NCBI GenBank assembly: GCA_038106145.1
Contig: JAYODD010000013.1
Location: forward strand, 5,843-69,842
Origin: JBFJKD01 sp038106145
GTDB lineage: Bacteria > Pseudomonadota > Gammaproteobacteria > Pseudomonadales > Porticoccaceae
Length of the DNA: 64,000 bases
Direction: 5' to 3'
Shown here piece after piece: positions 15,958-24,483 of this stretch (positions are counted from its first letter, which is position 1; each line of letters begins with the position of its first letter). A program made the position numbers and the translations under genes. The notes beneath the pieces were generated by a model. That model saw only the letters and a list, made by a program, of their open reading frames with translations. It had not been told where the DNA came from and made no database searches.

Positions 15958-16952
15958 TTGTTCACTGCCAAAGGCTATCGATATGTTCGATGGCGCTGTT
16001 AACGGCGTATCTGGCCGGCTGCGTTAGCGGCCAGAGTACTCTTTCTGCTGCGCTACAGAACAACAATTCGCGCTCACCAACGGTCGAATTAGCGACAACG
16101 CCTTTTTTTCCCCAGGAAGATTATCAGTGCGGTCCCGCCGCGCTGGCCACCGCTTTGAGCGTGAGCGGAGTGAATGTTACACCCGCCGCACTGGCCCCCA
16201 AGGTTTATCTACCCGGACGTAAAGGTAGCTTACAAATGGAGTTGAGCGCCGCGACCCGGCGCTATGCGCGTATTCCCTACCCCATCGCACCTTCATTGGC
16301 CGCGTTGCTTCGGGAATTGCAAGTTGGGCACCCTGTGCTGGTACTGCAAAATCTCGGGGTATCCTGGTTGCCGCGCTGGCACTACGCGGTAGTCATCGGA
16401 TACAACGAAGATCGCGACCTGATTATCTTGCGCTCCGGCACCACCGCGCGCAAAGAAACGGACACAGATTTATTCCTGCGTACCTGGCAACGCGCCCAAT
16501 ACTGGGGATTGGTGGTACTGAAGCCGGGTGAATTACCCGCCGCTGAGCAACCTGAGCCCTATCTCGAAGCGGTGTCCACCCTCGAAGCGAGTGGTGCCTA
16601 CAGGGAATCGCTGACAGCTTACCAGGTGGCACTTGGCCGTTGGCCCGGTAATTTCTGGGCGCGCATCGGAATCGCCAATAGTCATCTCGGACTCGGCCGC
16701 CACAACGAAGCAGAACAGTATTTGCGAGAACTGCTGGTCGACTACCCTCTACATCCAGCGGTGCTCAACAATCTCGCCGAAGTAATGGCCCGCAAAGGTT
16801 GTCTGCACAGTGCGCGCAATCTTATTAAGCGGGCATTGACGATTCAACCACTATCGCAGCCAATGGCCGAGTTGCTACGAAAAAGCCGCGATCAGCTAGA
16901 TAAACTGGAAGATACGCAAACCCGACAGCATGACACTCACTGCGAACTGTAG
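15954..16952 (+). CDS. PA2778-family C39-like cysteine peptidase lipoprotein with TPR-like C-terminus
   Basis: The TTG start overlaps the upstream stop. The N-terminus has a lipobox (AYLAGC, Cys23), so the protein should be a lipoprotein facing the periplasm. The peptidase-C39-like domain shows EDYQCGPAAL (catalytic Cys59), then WHYAVVIGY (His143) and Asp155 as a possible third residue. The C-terminal third (about 185-310) is helical with TPR-like repeats, for example ARIGIANSHLGLGRHNEAEQ. C39 peptidases cut leader peptides; this family is not attached to an ABC transporter. Its invariable neighbour, the small PA2779 protein, is the obvious candidate substrate or partner, but that is inference. 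Confidence 0.82.
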   Translation: MIVHCQRLSICSMALLTAYLAGCVSGQSTLSAALQNNNSRSPTVELATTPFFPQEDYQCGPAALATALSVSGVNVTPAALAPKVYLPGRKGSLQMELSAATRRYARIPYPIAPSLAALLRELQVGHPVLVLQNLGVSWLPRWHYAVVIGYNEDRDLIILRSGTTARKETDTDLFLRTWQRAQYWGLVVLKPGELPAAEQPEPYLEAVSTLEASGAYRESLTAYQVALGRWPGNFWARIGIANSHLGLGRHNEAEQYLRELLVDYPLHPAVLNNLAEVMARKGCLHSARNLIKRALTIQPLSQPMAELLRKSRDQLDKLEDTQTRQHDTHCEL

Positions 16953-16991
16953 AAAATTACCGTATGCAATAATTGCGCAGAGTACGGACGA

Positions 16992-17585
16992 TTACCTGGG
17001 GCAAGGTTTTAAATTGTCAAGCCCGGTGTCGATAATATCCTTGATCGTTGCTCTGCTGGCCCCCATTTTTGCCTGCAATCTTAAACCCGCAAGTAGTGCC
17101 ATCAGGTAATTTGCCAACGCGCGCGGCGACTTTTCATCGTCGATCACCCCGAGGGTTTGTGCCTGAGCCACACGCTGTTCAAAGGCGTTAATCAGGGGCG
17201 CTATGCGTCGCAATGCCTCCTGCGCGAGATTTGGCGATGTATGGGCTAATTCAGAAACGGTATTCAGCAACAGACAGCCATAAGAAAGGGTTTGCTCGTC
17301 AGCCAACAACAACGCCCGATAGAAAAAGTTTTGAATAGCCTCCAACGGATTTTCCGTTGCCAGAAGGGTATCTTCGATTATCCCTCCCGCGACAACCATG
17401 TAATGATCCATTACTTCACAAAATAGACGGGCCTTGTCGCCAAAGGCGCCATACAGGCTGCCGCGATTGAGGTTCATCGCGTCGAGCAATTTCTGGATCG
17501 AGCTCGCCTCGTAGCCGTCTGACCAAAAGACTTTCAACGCCGCATCAACGACCTCCGTGCGATCAAACTCGGGCGTTCTAGGCAT
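16992..17585 (-). CDS. TetR/AcrR-family transcriptional regulator
   Basis: The ATG at 17585 gives 197 residues, starting MPRTPEFDRTEVVDAALKVF. The upstream in-frame extension to 17672 is rejected. The helix-turn-helix spans about residues 26-47, with the recognition helix in LNRGSLYGAFGDK. The C-terminal ligand domain contains SYGCLLLNTVSELA, typical of the NemR/YxaF branch. The gene is convergent with the PA2778-like gene and lies between it and nfuA. I found no palindromic operator directly upstream. The target genes are unknown. Confidence 0.85.
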   Translation of the reverse strand: MPRTPEFDRTEVVDAALKVFWSDGYEASSIQKLLDAMNLNRGSLYGAFGDKARLFCEVMDHYMVVAGGIIEDTLLATENPLEAIQNFFYRALLLADEQTLSYGCLLLNTVSELAHTSPNLAQEALRRIAPLINAFEQRVAQAQTLGVIDDEKSPRALANYLMALLAGLRLQAKMGASRATIKDIIDTGLDNLKPCPR

Positions 17586-17747
17586 ATTGGCCTCGCTTAC
17601 CTTTACTCTTTTGTTATTTTCTAGGTCGTAACCGCGGCGCAGTATAGCCCAACCACACGCTGGAGTCACCATCTGGCAATCTGCAAGGTGCTTAACTGTG
17701 ACGGGGTTCCGTAATAAAAGTTGTGCCCGTTCGTAAACTGGCAGAAT

Positions 17748-18332
17748 TTATTTGTAGAAAGCCTGTGTCCGGTCGCTGTGATCGGTAACATCGCGCACAC
17801 CGCGCAACTCGGGGATCTTTTCCATCAACGTCCTTTCGACACCCTCTTTCAGGGTCACATCCACCATGCCGCAGCCCTGACAGCCACCACCGAATTGCAA
17901 TACCGCCACACCCTCCTCCACATCTTCGAGACTGACCTGACCACCATGGGCCGCCAAACCGGGATTGACTTCGTTGTGCAACACATAATTAATTTTGTCT
18001 TCAATGGGACTGTCGTCGTTGATCCGCGGCAGCCGCGAGTTGGGCGCGCGAATACTCAACTGACCACCGAGGCGATCCGCGGCGTAATCTACTTTGGCGT
18101 CTTCCAGAAACGCCAGACTGCGTTTTTCGATATAAGCGTTAAAGCCGTTTAGCGACAGCACCACGTCGCCTTCCTGTTCTTCTCCAGGGCGGCAATAGGC
18201 AATGCAGGTTTCCGCTTTGGGTGTGCCCGGATCGGTGATAAAAAGACGTATACCGATCCCCTCACAGTCCTGTTTAGCCAATAGTTCCGCGAGGTAGGTT
18301 TGCGCGCTTTCGGTAATTTCTACCTGGTTCAT
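17748..18332 (-). CDS. nfuA: Fe/S biogenesis protein NfuA
   Basis: The 194-residue product is the standard length for NfuA. The N-terminal degenerate A-type domain (residues 1-100) is followed by a Nfu domain with HGGQVSLEDVEEGVAVLQF and the cluster-binding pair in GGGCQGCGM (Cys151, Cys154). It carries a 4Fe-4S cluster at the homodimer interface and delivers it to apo-enzymes under stress. It is divergent from metH, as in Pseudomonas. The start ATG gives the conserved N-terminus (MNQVEITESAQTYLAELL). Confidence 0.95.
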   Translation of the reverse strand: MNQVEITESAQTYLAELLAKQDCEGIGIRLFITDPGTPKAETCIAYCRPGEEQEGDVVLSLNGFNAYIEKRSLAFLEDAKVDYAADRLGGQLSIRAPNSRLPRINDDSPIEDKINYVLHNEVNPGLAAHGGQVSLEDVEEGVAVLQFGGGCQGCGMVDVTLKEGVERTLMEKIPELRGVRDVTDHSDRTQAFYK

Positions 18333-18473
18333 ACCGTATATACCCGAGTAATTTAGTCGTGTATTTTAACAGGACACATCCGCTTCGACAACGCCTTTCA
18401 ATAGGTCCAGCACCACCGGTTACGCTTTGCTAAACTACGCGCCCAGTTCAAGCCACTAGGATCGCGGGTGAAA

Positions 18474-20657
18474 ATGTCTGAACAACGAATCGATGCACTA
18501 CACCGGGCCGCGGCGCAACGGATTTTAGTTCTCGACGGCGCCATGGGCACCATGATTCAGCGCCATCACCTGACCGAAGAAGATTTTCGCGGGGAGCGGT
18601 TTGCCGATTGGCCGTCGGACGTGCGCGGCAATAACGATTTACTGACCCTCACCCAACCCCAACTTATCGCCAATATCCACCGCGCCTATCTCGAAGCCGG
18701 TGCCGATATTCTTGAAACCAACACCTTTAATTCCACCACTATTTCGCAGTCCGATTACGATATGCAGAATCTGGCTGCGGAATTAAACAGGGCTGCCGCA
18801 GCGCTTGCCCGCCAGGTCGCGGACGAAGTAACGGCGCTAAACCCGCAGCGGCCGCGCTGGGTGGCGGGCGTGCTCGGACCCACCAGTCGCACCGCGTCCA
18901 TTTCTCCCGATGTGAATGACCCCGGGGCGCGCAACACGGATTTCGACCAACTGGCCAGCGCTTACCGCGAGGCCACACGGGCCCTGATGGAAGGCGGTGC
19001 GGACATTATTCTGATTGAAACCGTATTTGATACGCTTAACGCCAAGGCCGCTGTGTTTGCGGTGCAGGACGTGTTTGCAGAACTGGGCAGAAAGTTACCC
19101 ATTATGATTTCGGGCACGATTACCGACGCCAGCGGCCGCACCCTGTCGGGACAAACCACGGAGGCGTTCTGGAACAGCCTGATGCACGCTCAGCCTTTTG
19201 CCATAGGGCTGAATTGCGCCCTCGGCGCGACCCAGTTGCGGCCTTACGTTGAAACGCTGGCCCGCCACTGCGACACGCTGGTGAGCGCGCACCCCAATGC
19301 CGGACTTCCTAATGAATTTGGCGAATACGATGAAACCCCAGAGCAGACCGCCGCGATTATCGGCGAGTTCGCTAAAAATGGTTTGGTCAATATTGTCGGC
19401 GGTTGCTGCGGCACCACCCCGGAGCATATTGACGCCATTGCCACAGCCGTGTCCGCCCATCCGCCCCGCGTGTTACCGGAACTGGCCCCTGCCTGTCGAC
19501 TCGCCGGTCTGGAACCCTTTGCTATCGATAACGACTCGCTGTTTGTCAATATTGGCGAGCGCTGCAATGTCACCGGCTCGGCGCGCTTCAAACGGCTGGT
19601 ACTGGACGGCGACTACAACGCCGCGCTCGATGTGGCGCGGCAACAGGTGGAAGACGGCGGCCAGATTATCGATATCAATATGGACGAGGGCATGCTCGAC
19701 GCCGTCGCGGCGATGACAACGTTTCTGAAACTGATTGCCTCCGAACCGGATATCAGCCGTGTCCCCATTATGGTTGACTCCTCAAAATGGCACGTGATCG
19801 AGGCCGGTTTAAAATGTATTCAGGGCAAACCCATCGTCAATTCCATCAGCCTTAAGGAAGGCGAAGAAGTATTTTTGACGCAAGCCAGACTCTGTCGCCG
19901 CTATGGCGCGGCAGTGGTCGTCATGGCATTTGACCAACATGGCCAGGCCGATAGCTTGCAACGTCGCGTCGATATATGTCGACGTAGTTACGATTTACTG
20001 GTAAACGAGGCGGACTTTAATCCCAACGATATTATTTTTGACCCCAACGTTTTCGCCGTCGCCACCGGCATCGAAGAACACAACAATTATGCCGTCGACT
20101 TTATCGCCGCGGCGCGCTGGATTCGCCAGCATCTGCCGGGGGCCAAGGTTTCCGGCGGCATCAGCAATGTGTCTTTCTCTTTTCGTGGTAACAACACCGT
20201 ACGCGAAGCCATTCACTCAGTATTCCTGTATCACGCTATAAAAGCCGGGCTCAACATGGGTATCGTCAACGCCGGGCAACTGGCCGTGTACGATGAACTA
20301 CCGCTCGAGCTGCGCGAAGCCGTTGAAGATGTGATTCTCAATCGCACCGCCGACGGCACTGAAAATTTGCTGACCATCGCCGAACAATACCGCAGCGACG
20401 GTGGCGCTGATCATGCGCGGGAGCAACTGGAATGGCGAGCCTGGCCGGTTAGCAAACGTCTCGAACACGCTTTAGTGAAGGGCATCAGTAGCTATATTGA
20501 AGAAGATACCGAAGAGGCCCGACAACAGGCCGCACGCCCCCTCGATGTGATCGAAGGGCCGTTAATGGATGGCATGAACGTGGTTGGCGATCTGTTTGGT
20601 TCAGTCAAAATGTTTTTACCACAGGTTGTAAAATCCGCTCTGGTTATTAAACAATAG
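18474..20657 (+). CDS. metH: Methionine synthase MetH, N-terminal part ending at an in-frame amber codon
   Basis: This part holds the homocysteine-binding domain (LDGAMGTMIQRHHL near the start; zinc ligands in GLNCALG and GGCCGTTPEH), the pterin-binding domain (NIGERCNVTGSARFKRLV) and the helical cap up to VVKSALVIKQ. It then meets TAG at 20655-20657. The next codons in the same frame (VAYLQPFIEAEKDGKAQSNG) continue the protein exactly where E. coli MetH has KQAVAYLEPFIE, so a single Ala codon has become TAG. TAG is used as a normal stop by several genes here, so recoding is unlikely. ATG at 18474 is used; GTG at 18468 is possible. The gene is divergent from nfuA. Confidence 0.9.
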   Translation: MSEQRIDALHRAAAQRILVLDGAMGTMIQRHHLTEEDFRGERFADWPSDVRGNNDLLTLTQPQLIANIHRAYLEAGADILETNTFNSTTISQSDYDMQNLAAELNRAAAALARQVADEVTALNPQRPRWVAGVLGPTSRTASISPDVNDPGARNTDFDQLASAYREATRALMEGGADIILIETVFDTLNAKAAVFAVQDVFAELGRKLPIMISGTITDASGRTLSGQTTEAFWNSLMHAQPFAIGLNCALGATQLRPYVETLARHCDTLVSAHPNAGLPNEFGEYDETPEQTAAIIGEFAKNGLVNIVGGCCGTTPEHIDAIATAVSAHPPRVLPELAPACRLAGLEPFAIDNDSLFVNIGERCNVTGSARFKRLVLDGDYNAALDVARQQVEDGGQIIDINMDEGMLDAVAAMTTFLKLIASEPDISRVPIMVDSSKWHVIEAGLKCIQGKPIVNSISLKEGEEVFLTQARLCRRYGAAVVVMAFDQHGQADSLQRRVDICRRSYDLLVNEADFNPNDIIFDPNVFAVATGIEEHNNYAVDFIAAARWIRQHLPGAKVSGGISNVSFSFRGNNTVREAIHSVFLYHAIKAGLNMGIVNAGQLAVYDELPLELREAVEDVILNRTADGTENLLTIAEQYRSDGGADHAREQLEWRAWPVSKRLEHALVKGISSYIEEDTEEARQQAARPLDVIEGPLMDGMNVVGDLFGSVKMFLPQVVKSALVIKQ

Positions 20658-22175
20658 GTCGCCTATCTGCAACCCTTTATCGAGGCTGAAAAAGACGGCA
20701 AGGCACAGAGCAACGGCAAAATTTTGCTGGCAACGGTCAAGGGCGACGTTCACGATATCGGTAAAAATATTGTCGGCGTAGTGTTGCAATGCAACAACTT
20801 CGAGGTAGTCGACCTGGGGGTAATGGTTACCTGCGAAAAAATCCTCGACACGGCAGTACGCGAAAACGTGGATATTATCGGGCTCTCTGGCCTGATTACA
20901 CCATCCCTGGACGAGATGGTTTACGTGGCCAGTGAGATGGAGCGCCGCGCCATCGACCTGCCTCTGATGATTGGGGGAGCGACCACCTCCAAAGCCCACA
21001 CCGCCGTCAAAATTGATCCCCGCTATCATCGCAATCAGGCCGTCTATGTGCCCGACGCCTCGCGCGCGGTGGGCGTGGCGAGCAAACTGGTCAGTCGCGA
21101 GCAGCGCGATAGCTTTGTCGCGGACATTCGGGCGGAATACGATAAAGTCCGTACGCGCGTGGGCAATCGCAAACCCCGTGGGGAAATTTTGCCCTATACC
21201 GATGCGGTGTCTGCGGGTTATCAGTGCGACTGGACCAATTATCAACCACCCAAGCCCTGTTTTACCGGTGTCAAGGTATTTGCAAATTATCCTTTAAAAG
21301 ATCTGGTAGACAGCATTGACTGGACGCCGTTTTTTATCACCTGGGATCTGGTGGGGAAATATCCAAAAATTTTCGACGACCCCGTGGTCGGCTCGGCTGC
21401 GCGGGATCTGTTCACCGATGCCCAGGAGATGCTGACTGATCTGATTGACAATCACCGCTTGCGCGCCAACGCCGTGATCGGCCTGTGGCCCGCCAATCGA
21501 GTGAACGGCGACGATATCGAGGTTTACCGGGACGATACTCGCGGCGAAGTCATCGCGACACTACACCATCTGCGCCAACAGACCCGCAAACCCGGTGCCG
21601 CCGATACGATGTACTCCCTCGCGGATTTTGTGGCACCCAAAGAAGTCGGTGTGGCCGACTATATTGGCGCGTTTGCCGTCACCGCCGGACTTGGCGCCGA
21701 TCAACTGGCCCAGGCCTACGAGGACAACGGCGACGATTACAGCGCCATCATGGTCAAGGCCCTCGCTGATCGTCTGGCGGAGGCTCTGGCGGAGCACCTG
21801 CACCGCCGGGTACGCACCGAGTTCTGGGGTTACGCAAAGGATGAAAACCTCGATAACGAGGCATTGATCGCTGAAAAATACCAGGGCATACGCCCCGCCC
21901 CGGGATATCAAGCCTGTCCGGATCACAGCGAAAAAATAACTTTATTCGAACTGCTCAACGCCGAATCGAACACCACCATAAAGCTTACAGAAAATTTTGC
22001 CATGTGGCCGGCGGCGTCGGTCAGCGGCTGGTATTTCAGTCACCCGGATGCTCGCTATTTCAGCGTCGGCAGCGTGGAGCGGGACCAAATTGCCAGTCTG
22101 GCGCAGCGCAAAGGTATGGCGATTGCCGAGTTGGAACGCATTCTGAGCCCCGTCCTTAACTACGCCACCGACTGA
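20658..22175 (+). CDS. metH: Methionine synthase MetH, C-terminal part (cobalamin and activation domains), same frame after the amber codon
   Basis: This part carries the cobalamin-binding motif GDVHDIGKNIVGVVLQCNN (Asp-x-His-x2-Gly), the GLSGLITPSLDEM and GGATTSKAHTAVKI loops, and the S-adenosylmethionine-dependent activation domain ending near RPAPGYQACPDHSEK. It has no start codon with a ribosome binding site near its beginning; the first alternative start is TTG at 20724, inside the cobalamin domain. Together with the upstream part it makes a full-length 1,230-residue MetH with no other lesion. Either the TAG is a sequencing or recent mutation, or low-level readthrough is required. As a free-standing protein it is unlikely to be made. 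Confidence 0.85.
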   Translation, partial: VAYLQPFIEAEKDGKAQSNGKILLATVKGDVHDIGKNIVGVVLQCNNFEVVDLGVMVTCEKILDTAVRENVDIIGLSGLITPSLDEMVYVASEMERRAIDLPLMIGGATTSKAHTAVKIDPRYHRNQAVYVPDASRAVGVASKLVSREQRDSFVADIRAEYDKVRTRVGNRKPRGEILPYTDAVSAGYQCDWTNYQPPKPCFTGVKVFANYPLKDLVDSIDWTPFFITWDLVGKYPKIFDDPVVGSAARDLFTDAQEMLTDLIDNHRLRANAVIGLWPANRVNGDDIEVYRDDTRGEVIATLHHLRQQTRKPGAADTMYSLADFVAPKEVGVADYIGAFAVTAGLGADQLAQAYEDNGDDYSAIMVKALADRLAEALAEHLHRRVRTEFWGYAKDENLDNEALIAEKYQGIRPAPGYQACPDHSEKITLFELLNAESNTTIKLTENFAMWPAASVSGWYFSHPDARYFSVGSVERDQIASLAQRKGMAIAELERILSPVLNYATD

Positions 22176-22187
22176 CCGGGTAATTGC

Positions 22188-22412
22188 ATGAATAAACCCG
22201 AATTTGATAATTCCCAAAAGCCGCGTTTCGTCGATATTGTCAAAAGCACCCTGGCGGCCGCCGCCGGGGTACAAAGCAATAAAAATCGCGAACGGGATTT
22301 TGCGCATGGCAATATTCTCGCCTACGTGGTGTCGGGAATTATTTTCACGGCGCTGTTTATTGGCATTGTTATTGTTGTGGTCAAAGCAGTCATGCATACT
22401 GCGGCCCACTAG
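22188..22412 (+). CDS. DUF2970 small membrane protein
   Basis: The 74-residue product contains KSTLAAAAGVQSNKNRERDF, the hallmark of DUF2970, followed by one membrane segment (about residues 44-66: ILAYVVSGIIFTALFIGIVI) and a short tail. The function is unknown. It begins 12 bases after the metH stop and is probably co-transcribed with it. Confidence 0.85.
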   Translation: MNKPEFDNSQKPRFVDIVKSTLAAAAGVQSNKNRERDFAHGNILAYVVSGIIFTALFIGIVIVVVKAVMHTAAH

Positions 22413-22618
22413 TTCTGCCTTGCGCCGTTATGCACCTCAATCCGGCGATTGAAATTAATAATAAATAATACCTAAGAAATCATCGTTAAAGCGGTATGCA
22501 TCCCAACATATTTTGGTTAAGCTGGCGTTTTTCGACAATGCACTACGACAAAACAGACACTACATTGTAGCCAAACGAGTTCACTCAGTCTAAAAATCAA
22601 CTCATTTGGGAGCGGTTG

Positions 22619-23167
22619 ATGGACAATTCCACCGAAAATGTTACCGTTGCGGCCGGTTTTATTACCGATCTGCTGGAACTCTATCAGGATATCGCAAATA
22701 CCCTGGGCAAGGACCTGTTTGCCCTCAGCCAGGATCTTGATCTGTCCCTACCCACAAATAGGGTGCCCATAGCAGTTTACAACGCCATGTGCGAATGGAT
22801 TGTGAACAATCTCGGTCCCGCAAATATACGCAAAACCGGCTCGATTATCGGTGCGCGTATCTATGCGCAAATGTTGGCGACAAAAAACATTAGCGCGGAC
22901 ACCTCCCCGATCGAGATATTCAAGTCCTTCAAGGAAGTGGCTGAAAGCATGGTGCAGGACCCCAAACGACGCGGCTGGACTATCCTCGACAGTGGCGACA
23001 ATTTTTGCGTACTACGCAGAACACAAACCTATCACCCGGTGCTGCAAGAAGGACTGCTAAAATCCCTTATCCAGGAACGCAAAGGCGTTCAGGTCGTACG
23101 GGTAGAGTATGTGAAAAGCATCGCTGCGGGTGATGAGTTCGACGAGTATAAGGTTTCCTGGCGCTAA
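22619..23167 (+). CDS. Uncharacterised protein, possibly sensory
   Basis: The ATG at 22619 (GGGAGCGGTTG upstream) gives 182 residues with no signal peptide or membrane segment. It is helical in the first half (FITDLLELYQDIANTLG, NAMCEWIVNNLGP) and has a beta-rich C-terminus ending GDEFDEYKVSW. That pattern resembles the end of V4R or heme-NO-binding-like sensory domains, where a Cys or acidic residue sits in the same strand, but the match is weak. It is followed by an SDR gene 51 bases downstream on the same strand. Confidence 0.65.
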   Translation: MDNSTENVTVAAGFITDLLELYQDIANTLGKDLFALSQDLDLSLPTNRVPIAVYNAMCEWIVNNLGPANIRKTGSIIGARIYAQMLATKNISADTSPIEIFKSFKEVAESMVQDPKRRGWTILDSGDNFCVLRRTQTYHPVLQEGLLKSLIQERKGVQVVRVEYVKSIAAGDEFDEYKVSWR

Positions 23168-23218
23168 CCCGAACCATCATTTGCACACCCTTCCCTCTAA
23201 CCAGAAACTAAAGACAAA

Positions 23219-23983
23219 ATGAGATTCAAACACAAGGTGGCGGTTATTACCGGCGGCGCCCGCGGTATCGGGTTGGCGGCGGGCAAATTATTCGCGCGGG
23301 AAGGCGCGCGGGTATTACTGGTGGATTTGCAGGAAGATGCGTTGCGCGAGGCTGTCACCAGTATTGGTGATAAACTCATCAGTTATCAGGTCGCCGACGT
23401 TAGCCACCCGGAACAGGTCCAGGCCTATGTCGCCACCGCACTACAACGCTACGGCCGCATCGATTGTTTTTTGAACAACGCCGGGGTGGAAGGTGTGGTC
23501 GCACCGATTATCGACTGTCCGCTGGAGTCCTTCGACCAGGTTATGGCCGTCAATGTCAGGGGCGTGTGGCTCGGTTTAAAATATGTGATTCCCGCGATGC
23601 TCAGCGGCGGTGGTGGCAGTATTGTGATTACCTCCTCCCTCGCCGGACTTAAGGGCACCCCCAACATCTCCCCCTACATCACCAGTAAACATGCGGTGGT
23701 CGGCATGATGCGCAGCGTCTCCCAGGAGTATGCAACGCAGGGTATTCGCATCAATACGGTCAATCCGGCACCCATCGAAACCCGCATGATGCGCGCCCTG
23801 GAAGAGGGCTTCGCCCCCGGAAACGCCGCGGCCGCCAGACAACAACTGAATTTGATGATGCCCATGGGGCGCTATGGCGAACCGGAGGAAGTCGCTAAGC
23901 TGATGGCATTTTTATGTAGCGAAGAAGCCTCTTATTGCACCGGTGGCACCTATTCCGTCGATGGCGGCGCCTCGGCTCAATAA
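23219..23983 (+). CDS. Short-chain dehydrogenase/reductase (SDR, classical type)
   Basis: The 254-residue NAD(P)-binding protein has the glycine-rich motif TGGARGIG (11-18), NNAGVEG (about 87-93), the catalytic Ser in ITSSLAG, and the YITSK motif (Tyr and Lys four apart). The C-terminal CTGGTYSVDGGASAQ is typical of FabG-like family members. VDLQ after the second strand, with an acidic residue, suggests NAD preference. The substrate is unknown. It is probably in an operon with the preceding uncharacterised gene. Confidence 0.9.
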   Translation: MRFKHKVAVITGGARGIGLAAGKLFAREGARVLLVDLQEDALREAVTSIGDKLISYQVADVSHPEQVQAYVATALQRYGRIDCFLNNAGVEGVVAPIIDCPLESFDQVMAVNVRGVWLGLKYVIPAMLSGGGGSIVITSSLAGLKGTPNISPYITSKHAVVGMMRSVSQEYATQGIRINTVNPAPIETRMMRALEEGFAPGNAAAARQQLNLMMPMGRYGEPEEVAKLMAFLCSEEASYCTGGTYSVDGGASAQ

Positions 23984-24101
23984 CGCTCTCCGCCCTTGAA
24001 TTCAGATGTAGTCAAAGGGCGCGGTGACCCTTCTCTATATTGGCAAGGGATATTCAACATCCTGCGAATCCCCGCTATCGCGGCGACACCCGTGCTGACA
24101 A

Positions 24102-24218
24102 TTACTGTTGACTAACCCAGTACACAACACTACTGACGAAAATAGCGATAACTGCTACCGCCGCGATGGCATCCGCGAGCCCGTCGCTATTTTCAACCAC
24201 TGGATTGTCTTCACTCAT
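24102..24218 (-). CDS. Small single-pass membrane protein (38 aa), conserved-looking
   Basis: The ATG at 24218 has GGAG five bases upstream. The product starts MSEDNPVVENSDGLADAIAA and has one membrane segment (about residues 16-35) ending VYWVSQQ. I recall similar 35-40-residue proteins next to the sulfite reductase gene in other gammaproteobacteria. The longer frame to 24371 has a different composition and no ribosome binding site. It is divergent from cysI. Confidence 0.65.
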   Translation of the reverse strand: MSEDNPVVENSDGLADAIAAVAVIAIFVSSVVYWVSQQ

Positions 24219-24483
24219 TAGTTCCACTCCGTCGTGATCAGGGCTCCGTGTGCGGGCACCTGAGTCGTTAAAAGCCGCGCATTCTACCAACATTTCCTCA
24301 CTCTGTATCGACCACTTATACCGATTTTTTAGCCAGTTATATAAAAATGATTTTTCCGCTCGTTTAGGCATATCGGTATCATCCGCACATCTTTCTACTA
24401 CGTGTGCTGGCGGGGTTTGTCATCGCCGCACTCACGTACACCAGCCGCCGGTGTTAGCGTCCCACGGAGTTTGCAGCAAGTTT

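Noticed and set aside
18333..18473. Possible cobalamin or SAM riboswitch before metH
   Set aside because: The 140-base divergent region shows no B12-box-like sequence or conserved SAM-riboswitch core.
20655..22175. TAG reassignment explaining the metH stop
   Set aside because: Several ordinary genes here (for example cysI, the DUF2970 gene, the CPA2 antiporter gene and nhaB) end with TAG.
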